In this document: in pieces, positions 1-5,505 of the stretch
How positions within the stretch are numbered: position 1 is the stretch's first letter
How the letters are laid out: each line of letters starts with the position of its first letter
Origin: an uncultured Eubacterium sp.
GTDB lineage: Bacteria; Bacillota; Clostridia; Lachnospirales; Lachnospiraceae
DNA length: 8,594 bases
Assembly (NCBI GenBank): GCA_902475415.1
Contig: CABRZK010000092.1
Coordinates: 1 to 8,594, forward strand
Direction: 5' to 3'
Program-made: the position numbers and the translations under genes
The notes under the pieces: generated by a model
The model's input: only the letters and a program-made list of their open reading frames with translations
Databases searched by the model: none
Told to the model about the DNA's origin: nothing

Positions 1-57
1 CGCCTGCCGATAAAATTTTTCTTTGATTTTTCCTACTGTATAAATTGTAATATTCAT
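1..57 (-). CDS. rlmH: RlmH, 23S rRNA (pseudouridine1915-N3)-methyltransferase, 5' end only
   Basis: This is the start of a minus-strand gene that leaves the window at its left edge. The 19 visible codons read MNITIYTVGKIKEKFYRQA, which matches the conserved N-terminus of RlmH/YbeA (M-x-I-x-I-x-x-V-G-K-x-K-E-K-[YF]). RlmH is a small SPOUT-class methyltransferase that uses S-adenosylmethionine to methylate pseudouridine 1915 in helix 69 of 23S rRNA. The ATG is fixed by an in-frame TAA nine bases upstream. There is no convincing Shine-Dalgarno sequence before it, which is odd for this window. The gene is divergent from xpt. The call rests on a short but characteristic stretch; the catalytic SPOUT knot is outside the window. 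Confidence 0.82.
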   Translation of the reverse strand, partial: MNITIYTVGKIKEKFYRQA

Positions 58-64
58 GAGCTTT

Positions 65-93
65 ATTATTTCACAGCTAATTTTTTATGTAAA
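65..93 (-). promoter_or_regulatory. possible rlmH promoter
   Basis: On the minus strand, TTTACA (88-93) and AATAAT (65-70) are separated by 17 bases and resemble a sigma-A -35/-10 pair (5/6 matches each). The predicted transcript would start at about 58, directly at the rlmH ATG (57), giving a leaderless or nearly leaderless mRNA. In AT-rich DNA such a match can arise by chance, so this is only a candidate. Confidence 0.35.
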
Positions 94-131
94 GAATTTT
101 TTCGCAATAGGGTTTTTTATGTAAAAAATTT
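81..131. repeat. 19-bp direct repeat in the rlmH/xpt intergenic region
   Basis: TTTTTTATGTAAAGAATTT at 81-99 recurs as TTTTTTATGTAAAAAATTT at 113-131, with one mismatch and a 32-bp period (about three helical turns). The second copy ends just before the extended -10 of xpt. On the minus strand each copy contains TTTACA, a possible -35 for rlmH. It may be a tandem regulator site or a local duplication; AT-rich composition makes chance similarity more likely than usual, but 18 of 19 is high. Confidence 0.6.
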
Positions 132-141
132 GTGCTATAAT
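113..141 (+). promoter_or_regulatory. xpt promoter (extended -10)
   Basis: TATAAT at 136-141 is a perfect -10 and is preceded by TG at 133-134, giving an extended -10 (TGCTATAAT). The -35 at 17-bp spacing (113-118) is only TTTTTT, so the extended -10 probably carries the promoter. Transcription would start near 148, leaving a leader of about 50 bases that contains the palindrome at 161-173 and the ribosome binding site at 186-190. Confidence 0.7.
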
Positions 142-160
142 GATTTTAAATTTATATCAG

Positions 161-173
161 CCGAATGATTCGG
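161..173. promoter_or_regulatory. palindrome CCGAATGATTCGG, candidate operator in the xpt leader
   Basis: This is a perfect 6-1-6 inverted repeat (CCGAAT, G, ATTCGG) between the predicted transcription start and the xpt ribosome binding site, where a bound repressor would block elongation or initiation. The half-site resembles the CCGAAC core of the Firmicutes PurR box, which would fit a purine-salvage gene, but the classic PurR site is two boxes about 16 bp apart, so the identification is an inference. As RNA it could form a 5-bp stem with a 3-base loop, too weak to act alone. Confidence 0.5.
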
Positions 174-196
174 TGAAGACATATTGGAGGAATATC

Positions 197-775
197 ATGC
201 AGTTACTGGAAGAAAAGATTAAGACAGACGGTGTTGCCGTTAATGAAGATATTTTAAAGGTAGACAGTTTTATCAACCATAAAGTAGATCCGTATCTGAT
301 GCAGGAAATCGGAAAAGATTTTGCCGCACACTTTGCAAATCAGGGAATCACTAAAATTGTCACCATTGAAAGCTCAGGCATTGCTCCTGCCCTTACAACT
401 GCGATCGAAATGCAGATTCCGATGGTTATTTTAAAGAAACAGCCATCCAAGGTACTGAACAAAAATCTGTACCAGACAATGGTTACTTCTTTTACCAAAG
501 GAACAAGTTACGAACTGACATTATCTGCAGAGCAGATTGACGAGACAGATCACGTTCTGATCATCGACGACTTTCTTGCAAACGGTGAAGCCGCTACCGG
601 CGCAATCCGCCTTCTGAGAAAAGCTCACGCAACCGTTGCAGGTCTCGGCATTTTGATTGAAAAATCATTCCAGCCAGGACGTGACAAGCTGACCGAGCAG
701 GGAATTCACGTATACTCTCTTGCCAGAATTTCCAAACTTGCGGAAAACCATATAGAGTTTATCCCGGAAGAGTAA
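197..775 (+). CDS. xpt: Xanthine phosphoribosyltransferase
   Basis: Xpt is a cytoplasmic purine-salvage enzyme that converts xanthine and PRPP to XMP and pyrophosphate. The ATG at 197 gives 192 residues, close to the usual length of about 190, and follows GGAGG (186-190) by six bases. A reading frame is open from an ATG at 140, but that codon lies inside the predicted -10 box. Visible family features are an N-terminal MQLLEEKIKTDG start, the ESSGIAPA loop (residues 58-65), the KKQPS segment (80-84) and the PRPP-binding motif VLIIDDFLANGEAA (120-133), whose acidic pair and ANG-x-A ending are typical of Xpt rather than of HPRT or APRT. In many Firmicutes xpt is paired with a purine permease (pbuX) and controlled by a guanine riboswitch; here it is monocistronic, has no such riboswitch, and ends in a terminator shared with the convergent MATE gene. 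Confidence 0.93.
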   Translation: MQLLEEKIKTDGVAVNEDILKVDSFINHKVDPYLMQEIGKDFAAHFANQGITKIVTIESSGIAPALTTAIEMQIPMVILKKQPSKVLNKNLYQTMVTSFTKGTSYELTLSAEQIDETDHVLIIDDFLANGEAATGAIRLLRKAHATVAGLGILIEKSFQPGRDKLTEQGIHVYSLARISKLAENHIEFIPEE

Positions 776-806
776 TTTTTTCGTTCTAAAACATCATATG
801 CAAAAC

Positions 807-855
807 AAAGCCTTACGCTTATCTCCCATATTATGAGAAGTAAACGTAAGGCTTT
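807..855. terminator. bidirectional intrinsic terminator between xpt and the MATE gene
   Basis: AAAGCCTTACG (807-817) pairs perfectly with CGTAAGGCTTT (845-855), an 11-bp stem. Inner TCTC/GAGA pairing (822-825 with 835-838) extends the structure. Downstream on the plus strand the stem runs into TTTTCAT; on the minus strand it runs into a T-rich GCTTTGTTTTG tract. The A-start/T-end symmetry and the position between two convergent genes indicate that it ends both transcripts. Confidence 0.88.
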
Positions 856-875
856 TCATATAAATTCCTGCCCTG

Positions 876-2195
876 TTATTTTTTAATACAATGCCGGAAC
901 GCCGGTATCAGGAACAAATCTGCAAAAATCCATGCAAGTACATTCGCCAGACAGATTCCCATAAATCCCATTAATGGTGCCAACACAACTCCCGCAAGCA
1001 TCCGGGCAATCATTTCCAGCACACCTGCTGTCATGGCAAAGCTGGAAAAACCAAGTCCCTGGATGGAAAAACGTACCGTATTTACCAGAGTCAGCAGGCA
1101 ATAGCCCAAGGTGCCTACCAGAAGGTAAAGGAAGGAATACTCTACCATTTCCGGATTCGGTTCACTTAAGAAAAGCATTGTCATTGGTCTGCCAAGTAAC
1201 AGGACAATCGGAATACAGATTCCAGACCAGACAAATCCACAAATGGATGCCTTTTTCAGTCCGTCACTAACACGGTCTTTTTTGCCCGCACCGATATTCT
1301 GTCCCACATAAGGAGCCATGGTCTGTCCCAACGACTCGATCGGACAGGTGATCAGAGCATTGATTTTCTGCGCGGCTGTCACACCCGCAACAGCAATCGA
1401 TCCAAGAGCATTGACAGCTGCCGTAATAACCAGTGTGCCGATAGCTGTAATGGAATATTGCAATCCCATTGGGATGCCGATACCACAAAGTTTTTTCACA
1501 TAAGGAGCACGAATTCTCCAGTCATCCCTCTCACCATGTAGAATCATAAATTTCTTTTTCATATAAAACAGGCAGATCACTCCGGATACTCCCTGTGATA
1601 TCACAGTCGCGATCGCGGCTCCGGCCACACCAAGCGGGATTGGTATCATCAATACAAAATCCAGTACTATGTTCATCAAAGATGAGAAAATCAAAAATAC
1701 AAGTGGTGTCCTGGAATCTCCCAGTGCCCTGGCTACTCCGGCCAGAAAATTATATAAAAACGTACATGGAATTCCAAGGAAAATAATCAGTATGTAGATA
1801 TAAGCATACGCAAAGATATCTTCCGGTGTACGCAGCAGAACGAGCATATTTCTCGTAAAAACAGCTACAAAAAATGTAATTACAATACTGAAAAATACGC
1901 AAAGCCATGTGCTGTTTGCCACGTAACGTCTCAGCTCCACCTCTTTATTTGCGCCAAACGCCTGTGCAATTGGAATCGAAAATCCATTACATATGCCGAT
2001 ACAGAACCAGATAATCATAAAGTTCAGTGAACTGGTCGCTCCGACACCGGCCAGTGGCTGCACTCCCAGTACCTTTCCGACAATCATCGTATCCACCATA
2101 CTGTAAAACTGCTGAAACAGCATCCCAAGACACAGCGGAACCGCAAAATTTATAATATGCTTCAGCGTAGAGCCTGAAGTCATGTCTTTTGTCAT
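876..2195 (-). CDS. MATE-family multidrug/organic cation efflux pump
   Basis: This is a 439-residue polytopic membrane protein with about 12 hydrophobic segments, the normal MATE size, in two homologous halves. It would export an organic cation or drug in exchange for Na+ or H+ across the cytoplasmic membrane. The N-terminus (MTSGSTLKHIINFAVPL) and the following FQQFYSMVDTMIVGK-x-LG (residues 27-44), plus AGVGATSS (49-56), are typical of clostridial MatE proteins; the second half carries CPIESLGQTMAPYVGQN-x-GAGK (284-305). The ATG at 2195 was chosen because GGGAGGA (2202-2208) lies six bases upstream; an in-frame GTG at 2210 is part of the sequence around that ribosome binding site and is unlikely. 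The gene is divergent from an AraC regulator that probably controls it, and it shares a terminator with xpt. The substrate cannot be read from the sequence. Confidence 0.9.
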   Translation of the reverse strand: MTKDMTSGSTLKHIINFAVPLCLGMLFQQFYSMVDTMIVGKVLGVQPLAGVGATSSLNFMIIWFCIGICNGFSIPIAQAFGANKEVELRRYVANSTWLCVFFSIVITFFVAVFTRNMLVLLRTPEDIFAYAYIYILIIFLGIPCTFLYNFLAGVARALGDSRTPLVFLIFSSLMNIVLDFVLMIPIPLGVAGAAIATVISQGVSGVICLFYMKKKFMILHGERDDWRIRAPYVKKLCGIGIPMGLQYSITAIGTLVITAAVNALGSIAVAGVTAAQKINALITCPIESLGQTMAPYVGQNIGAGKKDRVSDGLKKASICGFVWSGICIPIVLLLGRPMTMLFLSEPNPEMVEYSFLYLLVGTLGYCLLTLVNTVRFSIQGLGFSSFAMTAGVLEMIARMLAGVVLAPLMGFMGICLANVLAWIFADLFLIPAFRHCIKK

Positions 2196-2236
2196 CTTAT
2201 TTCCTCCCACTTTTCATATTTTTAAGCAAGCTATAT

Positions 2237-2265
2237 ACTATAGCAAAATCTCGCTTGCATCCATA
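2237..2265 (-). promoter_or_regulatory. predicted MATE promoter
   Basis: On the minus strand TATAGT (2237-2242) is preceded by TGC, forming an extended -10 (TGCTATAGT). The -35 position at 17-bp spacing reads TATGGA (2260-2265), a poor match, which would suit a promoter that needs an activator. Repeat copy 1 covers the -10. Confidence 0.45.
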
Positions 2266-2283
2266 ACAGATGTGACATATACT
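2255..2283 (+). promoter_or_regulatory. predicted araC-type regulator promoter
   Basis: TTGCAT (2255-2260) and TATACT (2278-2283) are separated by exactly 17 bases, a good sigma-A match. It lies 40 bases before the araC ATG and overlaps repeat copy 2, while copy 1 sits just upstream of the -35. This arrangement would allow autoregulation together with control of the divergent MATE gene. Confidence 0.6.
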
Positions 2284-2323
2284 ATAACAAACACGACTTT
2301 TTTACACTTTTACGGAGAAAAAT

Positions 2324-3217
2324 ATGGATAATACTATAACAATTTCGGAATATGATGATTTTTGGGAAAACCGTGCGCATGGTGATACTTCCTTCCCCTG
2401 TGCCTTTTACTGTACAGACAGTTATCATTTTGACGTCCGCTGGCACTGGCATGAAGAATATGAATGTTCATTTGTCAGAAGCGGTTCCTGCCCGGTCACA
2501 GTCGGAACGGATCAGTTCGTTCTGCACGCCGGTGATGCAATTTTTATCAACACCGGCACACTTCATGCACAGGAAACTTCAAAAGCAACCAAAGACTTCT
2601 GTAAAGAAGATCTTGTTTTTCACGGACGCCTGATCTATGGTTCCAGACAGACTGTTTTCTGGCAAAAATATATGGCACCGATCGCAACATCAAATCTTGC
2701 CCTGCCATACATTCACTTTTTCTCCGATATACCATGGGAAAAAGAAATCATTGATCTGATTTCTGAAGCCACTGCAATTGCAAGAGAACGGTCTTTCGGA
2801 TTTGAATTTTATATCCGCGAAAAATTATCCCGAATTTTTCTGCTTTTGGCAGAGAATCGGCGGGAACTTGCCTCTCACAGTCAAAAAGAAAGTTCACAGG
2901 AAATGCAGCACATCAAAAAAATGATCCGATACATCCAAAACAATTACAGTGACTCTATTTCCCTGCACCAACTGGCGCAGACGGCCAATATCTGTGAACG
3001 TGAAGTACAGCGTTCTTTCCAGAATATTGTCCGACAGTCTCCGATTCAGTACCTGATTCATTACCGGATAGAAAAAGCCTGCCATATGCTGGATTCCAGT
3101 GAACAGAGCATTATCGATATTTCCAACAGTTGTGGTTTTTCCAGTCCAAGTTACTTTACCAAAACTTTCAAATCCATCATTGGTTGTACGCCAAGGGAAT
3201 ATCGAAATAGCCGTTAA
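2324..3217 (+). CDS. AraC-family transcriptional regulator with N-terminal cupin domain
   Basis: This 297-residue protein has the usual AraC/XylS one-component layout. Residues about 25-110 form a cupin-type sensor domain (RWHWHEEYECSFVRSG, 39-54; HAGDAIFINTGTLHAQ, 68-83) with His41, His43, Glu45 and His81 in the positions that often hold metal or line the ligand pocket. Residues about 195-297 form the double helix-turn-helix domain: first helix pair near 213-234 (ISLHQLAQTANICEREVQRSF), second near 263-284, ending in the family signature GFSSPSYFTKTFKSIIGCTPREYR. The ATG follows GGAG (2314-2317) by six bases. It is divergent from the MATE pump, so it probably activates or represses the pump in response to an unknown small molecule. 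It converges on the HAD-nuclease gene with a 33-bp gap that holds no convincing terminator. Confidence 0.92.
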   Translation: MDNTITISEYDDFWENRAHGDTSFPCAFYCTDSYHFDVRWHWHEEYECSFVRSGSCPVTVGTDQFVLHAGDAIFINTGTLHAQETSKATKDFCKEDLVFHGRLIYGSRQTVFWQKYMAPIATSNLALPYIHFFSDIPWEKEIIDLISEATAIARERSFGFEFYIREKLSRIFLLLAENRRELASHSQKESSQEMQHIKKMIRYIQNNYSDSISLHQLAQTANICEREVQRSFQNIVRQSPIQYLIHYRIEKACHMLDSSEQSIIDISNSCGFSSPSYFTKTFKSIIGCTPREYRNSR

Positions 3218-3250
3218 AAAATAAACTGCCGCATAATTTCAGTTCCATTT

Positions 3251-5014
3251 CTACTGCGGGTGGCATCTTCCACAGGGTTCATACCCCTGTGCCTGCAGCT
3301 GTGCGGCTGTTCCGGTAAAATCCTGACGATTATTATCTTTGATATCTGCCACACTTGGACAATCCGTTGTATGGTATTTCATTGTATTGGTATTCAATAC
3401 ATACGTCTTCTCTGTCGCCTGAGACTGCTGCTCGGCTTCCGGCGCAGACTGCTTTGATATGGTTGTATCCCCGGTTTTCTCACTGTCACCGGTTGCATAG
3501 TCAATGGTGATTCCCGGCTGTACGTTGTAGACATACACATTGTAGCAGACACCTGCGCCGTTATCTTCCACGGATTTTGCTTCCATCTGCACACCGGAAG
3601 CCACCAGGTTGTCTCCCTCAAAAATCGGTGTCACACGGTAACGCACATGTGCCTTATTCTGCTTCACATAATCTGCCACCTCATCTTCAAAAGGCAGCAT
3701 TCCTGTCACATTCAGATATCTGGTTCCCGTGATCAGATTCTTCTCATTCGCATTTTCCCCGCTGAGCTGATATCCGATCAGATGGCAGCGGTTGTACAGA
3801 TAATTTCCGTCAATTCCCTCATATTTTACGGTATGCCAGCCGGTCGGACGCACCTGACCGATGGCTCCGCGTTCTTCGGTAGGCATCAGATCAATTCCGA
3901 CATTGGCATTTGCCACACCACAACGTCCCAGACTGTCCAGATCAGAATAATCTTCAAAGGATGTTGTCTGCATGTCTGCATCAGTAAAATCCGGTACATT
4001 ATTGTTTAACACCACATAAGGCTGGCCGGAATAAGCCGGTATATTGTTCAGTGACGCACTTGCGGCCTGTCCCGCTTCACTGCTGTCAGATCCGGACGGT
4101 ACCTGCGGAGCATCCGCAACAGTCTGACCGGAATCCTGTGCCTGTGTCGTTCTAGGTTCCGGTGATACCGAACATGCCGAGGTCAGAACAGTAGCAGCTA
4201 CAACCAGTGGAATCAGCAGGGCACGCAATGTTTTTCCCGCTTTTTTCAAAACGGTATGCTTCTTATGATCTGCTGTATCTTTGTTCAACTCTTTATCAGA
4301 AACTTTTGTTGTATCTTCACCAGCCTTCTGAATCACTCCATCTGTTGCTTCCGTCTGTTGATTTTTCATTACAGAATCAGGTGTCTTTTTGACCTCCCCG
4401 CTGTCAATGCCTGCATTTTTCATCAGAAACTGACGCAGACTTTCATAATCTTCGGTAAAAAGAATGGCCTGCATGCCAGCTTTTCTGGCACCTTCCACAT
4501 TGTCTTCTCTGTCATCCAGAAACAGACATTCCTGCGGTTTGAGCTGGTATTTTTCCAGCAGATATTCATAAATGCGTACATCCGGTTTGATCAGATGCAC
4601 ATCGGAAGACACTACGGCGCCATCAAATTCATCCAATGATGAAAAACGCGGAAAATAATCATAAAAACTCTGTGCCGCATTGGAAAGGATATAAGTCTGA
4701 TATCCCCATTTTCTGGCATCTTCACACAGTTTTACAGATCCTTCCAGTGGTTTCATACAGATATTCCATTCATAGACACATTTTTTCAGTTCCTCATGAT
4801 ACTGTGTCGGAATACGCTTCGCGACGCTTTCATACATTGCTTCCGGTGAGAGCATTCCACGGTCCGCTTCCACCCATTCCGGTCCGCCAAACAATTCTTT
4901 CCGGATCAGGTCACGGGCCTTGTCGGATTTCACAAATTCCTGTAACGGAACTTCCGGGTCATAGCGCATCAGCACATTTCCCATATCAAATATCAGGTGT
5001 TTTATCTTTGCCAT
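3251..5014 (-). CDS. HAD-family phosphatase fused to a membrane-anchored DNA/RNA non-specific endonuclease
   Basis: One uninterrupted 587-codon frame encodes four parts. Residues 1-197 are a HAD subfamily IA hydrolase: motif I FDMGNV with Asp10 (Gly12 replaces the usual second Asp, as in YihX-like proteins), motif II Ser111 in ILSNA, motif III Lys143 (KPD), motif IV Asp167-Asp168. Residues 198-262 are a polar, Lys/Glu-rich linker. Residues 263-280 are hydrophobic and end in LTSAC (Cys281), like a transmembrane segment or weak lipobox. Residues about 325-505 are a beta-beta-alpha-metal nuclease (Endonuclease_NS, EndA-like): NRCHLIGYQ with general base His411, probable metal-binding Asn435 and Glu443. 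Residues 537-587 are a small domain with His548, Cys552, Cys581 and Cys584 (CGRC), plausibly a zinc site, often found at the end of secreted nucleases. Predicted topology is HAD inside, nuclease outside. The ATG at 5014 follows GGAAGG (5026-5031) by 11 bases. Domain calls are firm; the role of the fusion is unknown. Confidence 0.88.
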   Translation of the reverse strand: MAKIKHLIFDMGNVLMRYDPEVPLQEFVKSDKARDLIRKELFGGPEWVEADRGMLSPEAMYESVAKRIPTQYHEELKKCVYEWNICMKPLEGSVKLCEDARKWGYQTYILSNAAQSFYDYFPRFSSLDEFDGAVVSSDVHLIKPDVRIYEYLLEKYQLKPQECLFLDDREDNVEGARKAGMQAILFTEDYESLRQFLMKNAGIDSGEVKKTPDSVMKNQQTEATDGVIQKAGEDTTKVSDKELNKDTADHKKHTVLKKAGKTLRALLIPLVVAATVLTSACSVSPEPRTTQAQDSGQTVADAPQVPSGSDSSEAGQAASASLNNIPAYSGQPYVVLNNNVPDFTDADMQTTSFEDYSDLDSLGRCGVANANVGIDLMPTEERGAIGQVRPTGWHTVKYEGIDGNYLYNRCHLIGYQLSGENANEKNLITGTRYLNVTGMLPFEDEVADYVKQNKAHVRYRVTPIFEGDNLVASGVQMEAKSVEDNGAGVCYNVYVYNVQPGITIDYATGDSEKTGDTTISKQSAPEAEQQSQATEKTYVLNTNTMKYHTTDCPSVADIKDNNRQDFTGTAAQLQAQGYEPCGRCHPQ

Positions 5015-5040
5015 AACTTCACTTACCTTCCTTTAACTCA

Positions 5041-5106
5041 AAGAATGCCACTTCGGTGAACAAAATGCATGTTACATCTGCATTTGTTCTTTGAAGTGAC
5101 ATTCTT
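5041..5106. repeat. 66-bp imperfect inverted repeat upstream of the HAD-nuclease gene
   Basis: Outer arms AAGAATGCCACTTC (5041-5054) and GAAGTGACATTCTT (5093-5106) match 13 of 14. Inner arms GAACAAAATGCA (5058-5069) and TGCATTTGTTC (5079-5089) match with one bulged base, leaving a 9-base loop. In the minus-strand RNA, sense for the nuclease gene, the single outer mismatch becomes a U-G wobble, so all 14 positions can pair; in the plus-strand RNA it is a C-A mismatch. No T-run follows on either side, so it is not an ordinary terminator. It lies between the predicted promoter and the gene start and could be a leader structure or a pair of operator half-sites. Confidence 0.75.
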
Positions 5107-5135
5107 ATTGTATACAAAATGATATTGATTTACAA
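5107..5135 (-). promoter_or_regulatory. predicted promoter of the HAD-nuclease gene
   Basis: On the minus strand TTGTAA (5130-5135) and TACAAT (5107-5112) are separated by 17 bases, a good sigma-A match. It directly abuts the inverted repeat at 5041-5106. Transcription would start near 5100, so the outermost six bases of the distal arm would not be in the RNA. The remaining spacer 5136-5295 holds no gene; it must contain the 3' end of the copper operon transcript, but only a weak 5-bp hairpin (5206-5219) was found there. Confidence 0.6.
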
Positions 5136-5295
5136 TAGCATTTTCAGACATGCTGCAAAAGTATCCACAGACTATAAAATATATCTTGCGGAAAACTTTT
5201 TACAAATGCTCTCTAGCATGATCCACCGTGCTGTCGGGAAAACAGGCCAGTAAAACATGGTGTTATTTAGAGTCAATCATACTAGCAAAGTCTAT

Positions 5296-5505
5296 TTAGC
5301 GAATACCGGTTACTTCGTATCCTTCTGCCTCTACTGCCTGTTTCAGTATGGCATCTTCTACCTGTCCGGATAACTGAACTACAGCGGTGCCTTTCTCATG
5401 GCTTGCCTCTGCGGATGCAACGCCATCCAGAGCCTCCAGTGCTTTCTTTACATGAGCCTCACAGTGTCCGCACATCATTCCTTTGATTTCCATTACTTTT
5501 TCCAT
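5296..5505 (-). CDS. copZ: putative separate CopZ copper chaperone made by internal initiation within copA
   Basis: In the same frame as copA, an ATG at 5505 is preceded by a perfect AGGAGG (5514-5519) with an optimal 8-base gap. Translation from it gives 69 residues starting MEKVMEIKGMMCGHC, exactly a complete HMA-fold copper chaperone of normal CopZ length, with the Cu(I)-binding CxxC at residues 12-15. The signal falls precisely at the linker/domain boundary, so the gene could yield both the full ATPase-chaperone fusion and free CopZ. Alternatively, it is a relic of a formerly separate copZ whose upstream stop codon was lost. Which proteins are made cannot be read from the sequence. Confidence 0.55.
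   Translation of the reverse strand: MEKVMEIKGMMCGHCEAHVKKALEALDGVASAEASHEKGTAVVQLSGQVEDAILKQAVEAEGYEVTGIR

Larger units (their letters stand above)
2235..2342. repeat. three direct copies of ATACTATARCAA at the MATE/araC promoters
   Basis: Copy 1 ATACTATAGCAA (2235-2246), copy 2 ATACTATAACAA (2279-2290) and copy 3 ATACTATAACAA (2331-2342) are all in the same orientation, 44 and 52 bp apart. Copies 1 and 2 agree over a longer ATATACTATARCAAA core (14/15). Copy 1 overlaps the predicted MATE -10, copy 2 overlaps the araC -10, and copy 3 lies inside the first codons of araC. AraC-family proteins bind direct repeats, so these are the best candidates for its operators. The TATA-like content makes part of the similarity explainable by the -10 boxes themselves. 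Confidence 0.6.

Noticed and set aside
140..196. An upstream xpt start at the ATG at 140
   Set aside because: The ATG overlaps the TATAAT -10 box and has no ribosome binding site; the ATG at 197 follows GGAGG with ideal spacing and gives the usual Xpt N-terminus.
100..196. Guanine/purine riboswitch before xpt
   Set aside because: The leader is too short after the predicted start site and lacks the conserved P1-J elements; only a 13-bp palindrome is present.
2196..2210. GTG start at 2210 for the MATE gene
   Set aside because: It would translate through the GGGAGGA ribosome binding site of the ATG at 2195, and the added five residues are not typical of the family.
3224..3244. AACTG/CAGTT inverted repeat between araC and the HAD-nuclease gene as a terminator
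   Set aside because: A five-base stem with an 11-base loop and no proper T-run; within chance expectation.
3647..4009. 120-codon plus-strand open frame inside the nuclease gene
   Set aside because: It is fully antisense to the nuclease domain with its catalytic motif and shows no family resemblance; a shadow frame.
5206..5219. ATGCT-CTCT-AGCAT hairpin as terminator of the copper operon
   Set aside because: The stem is only five mostly A/T pairs and the following minus-strand sequence is TTGTAAAAAG rather than a T-run; too weak to call.
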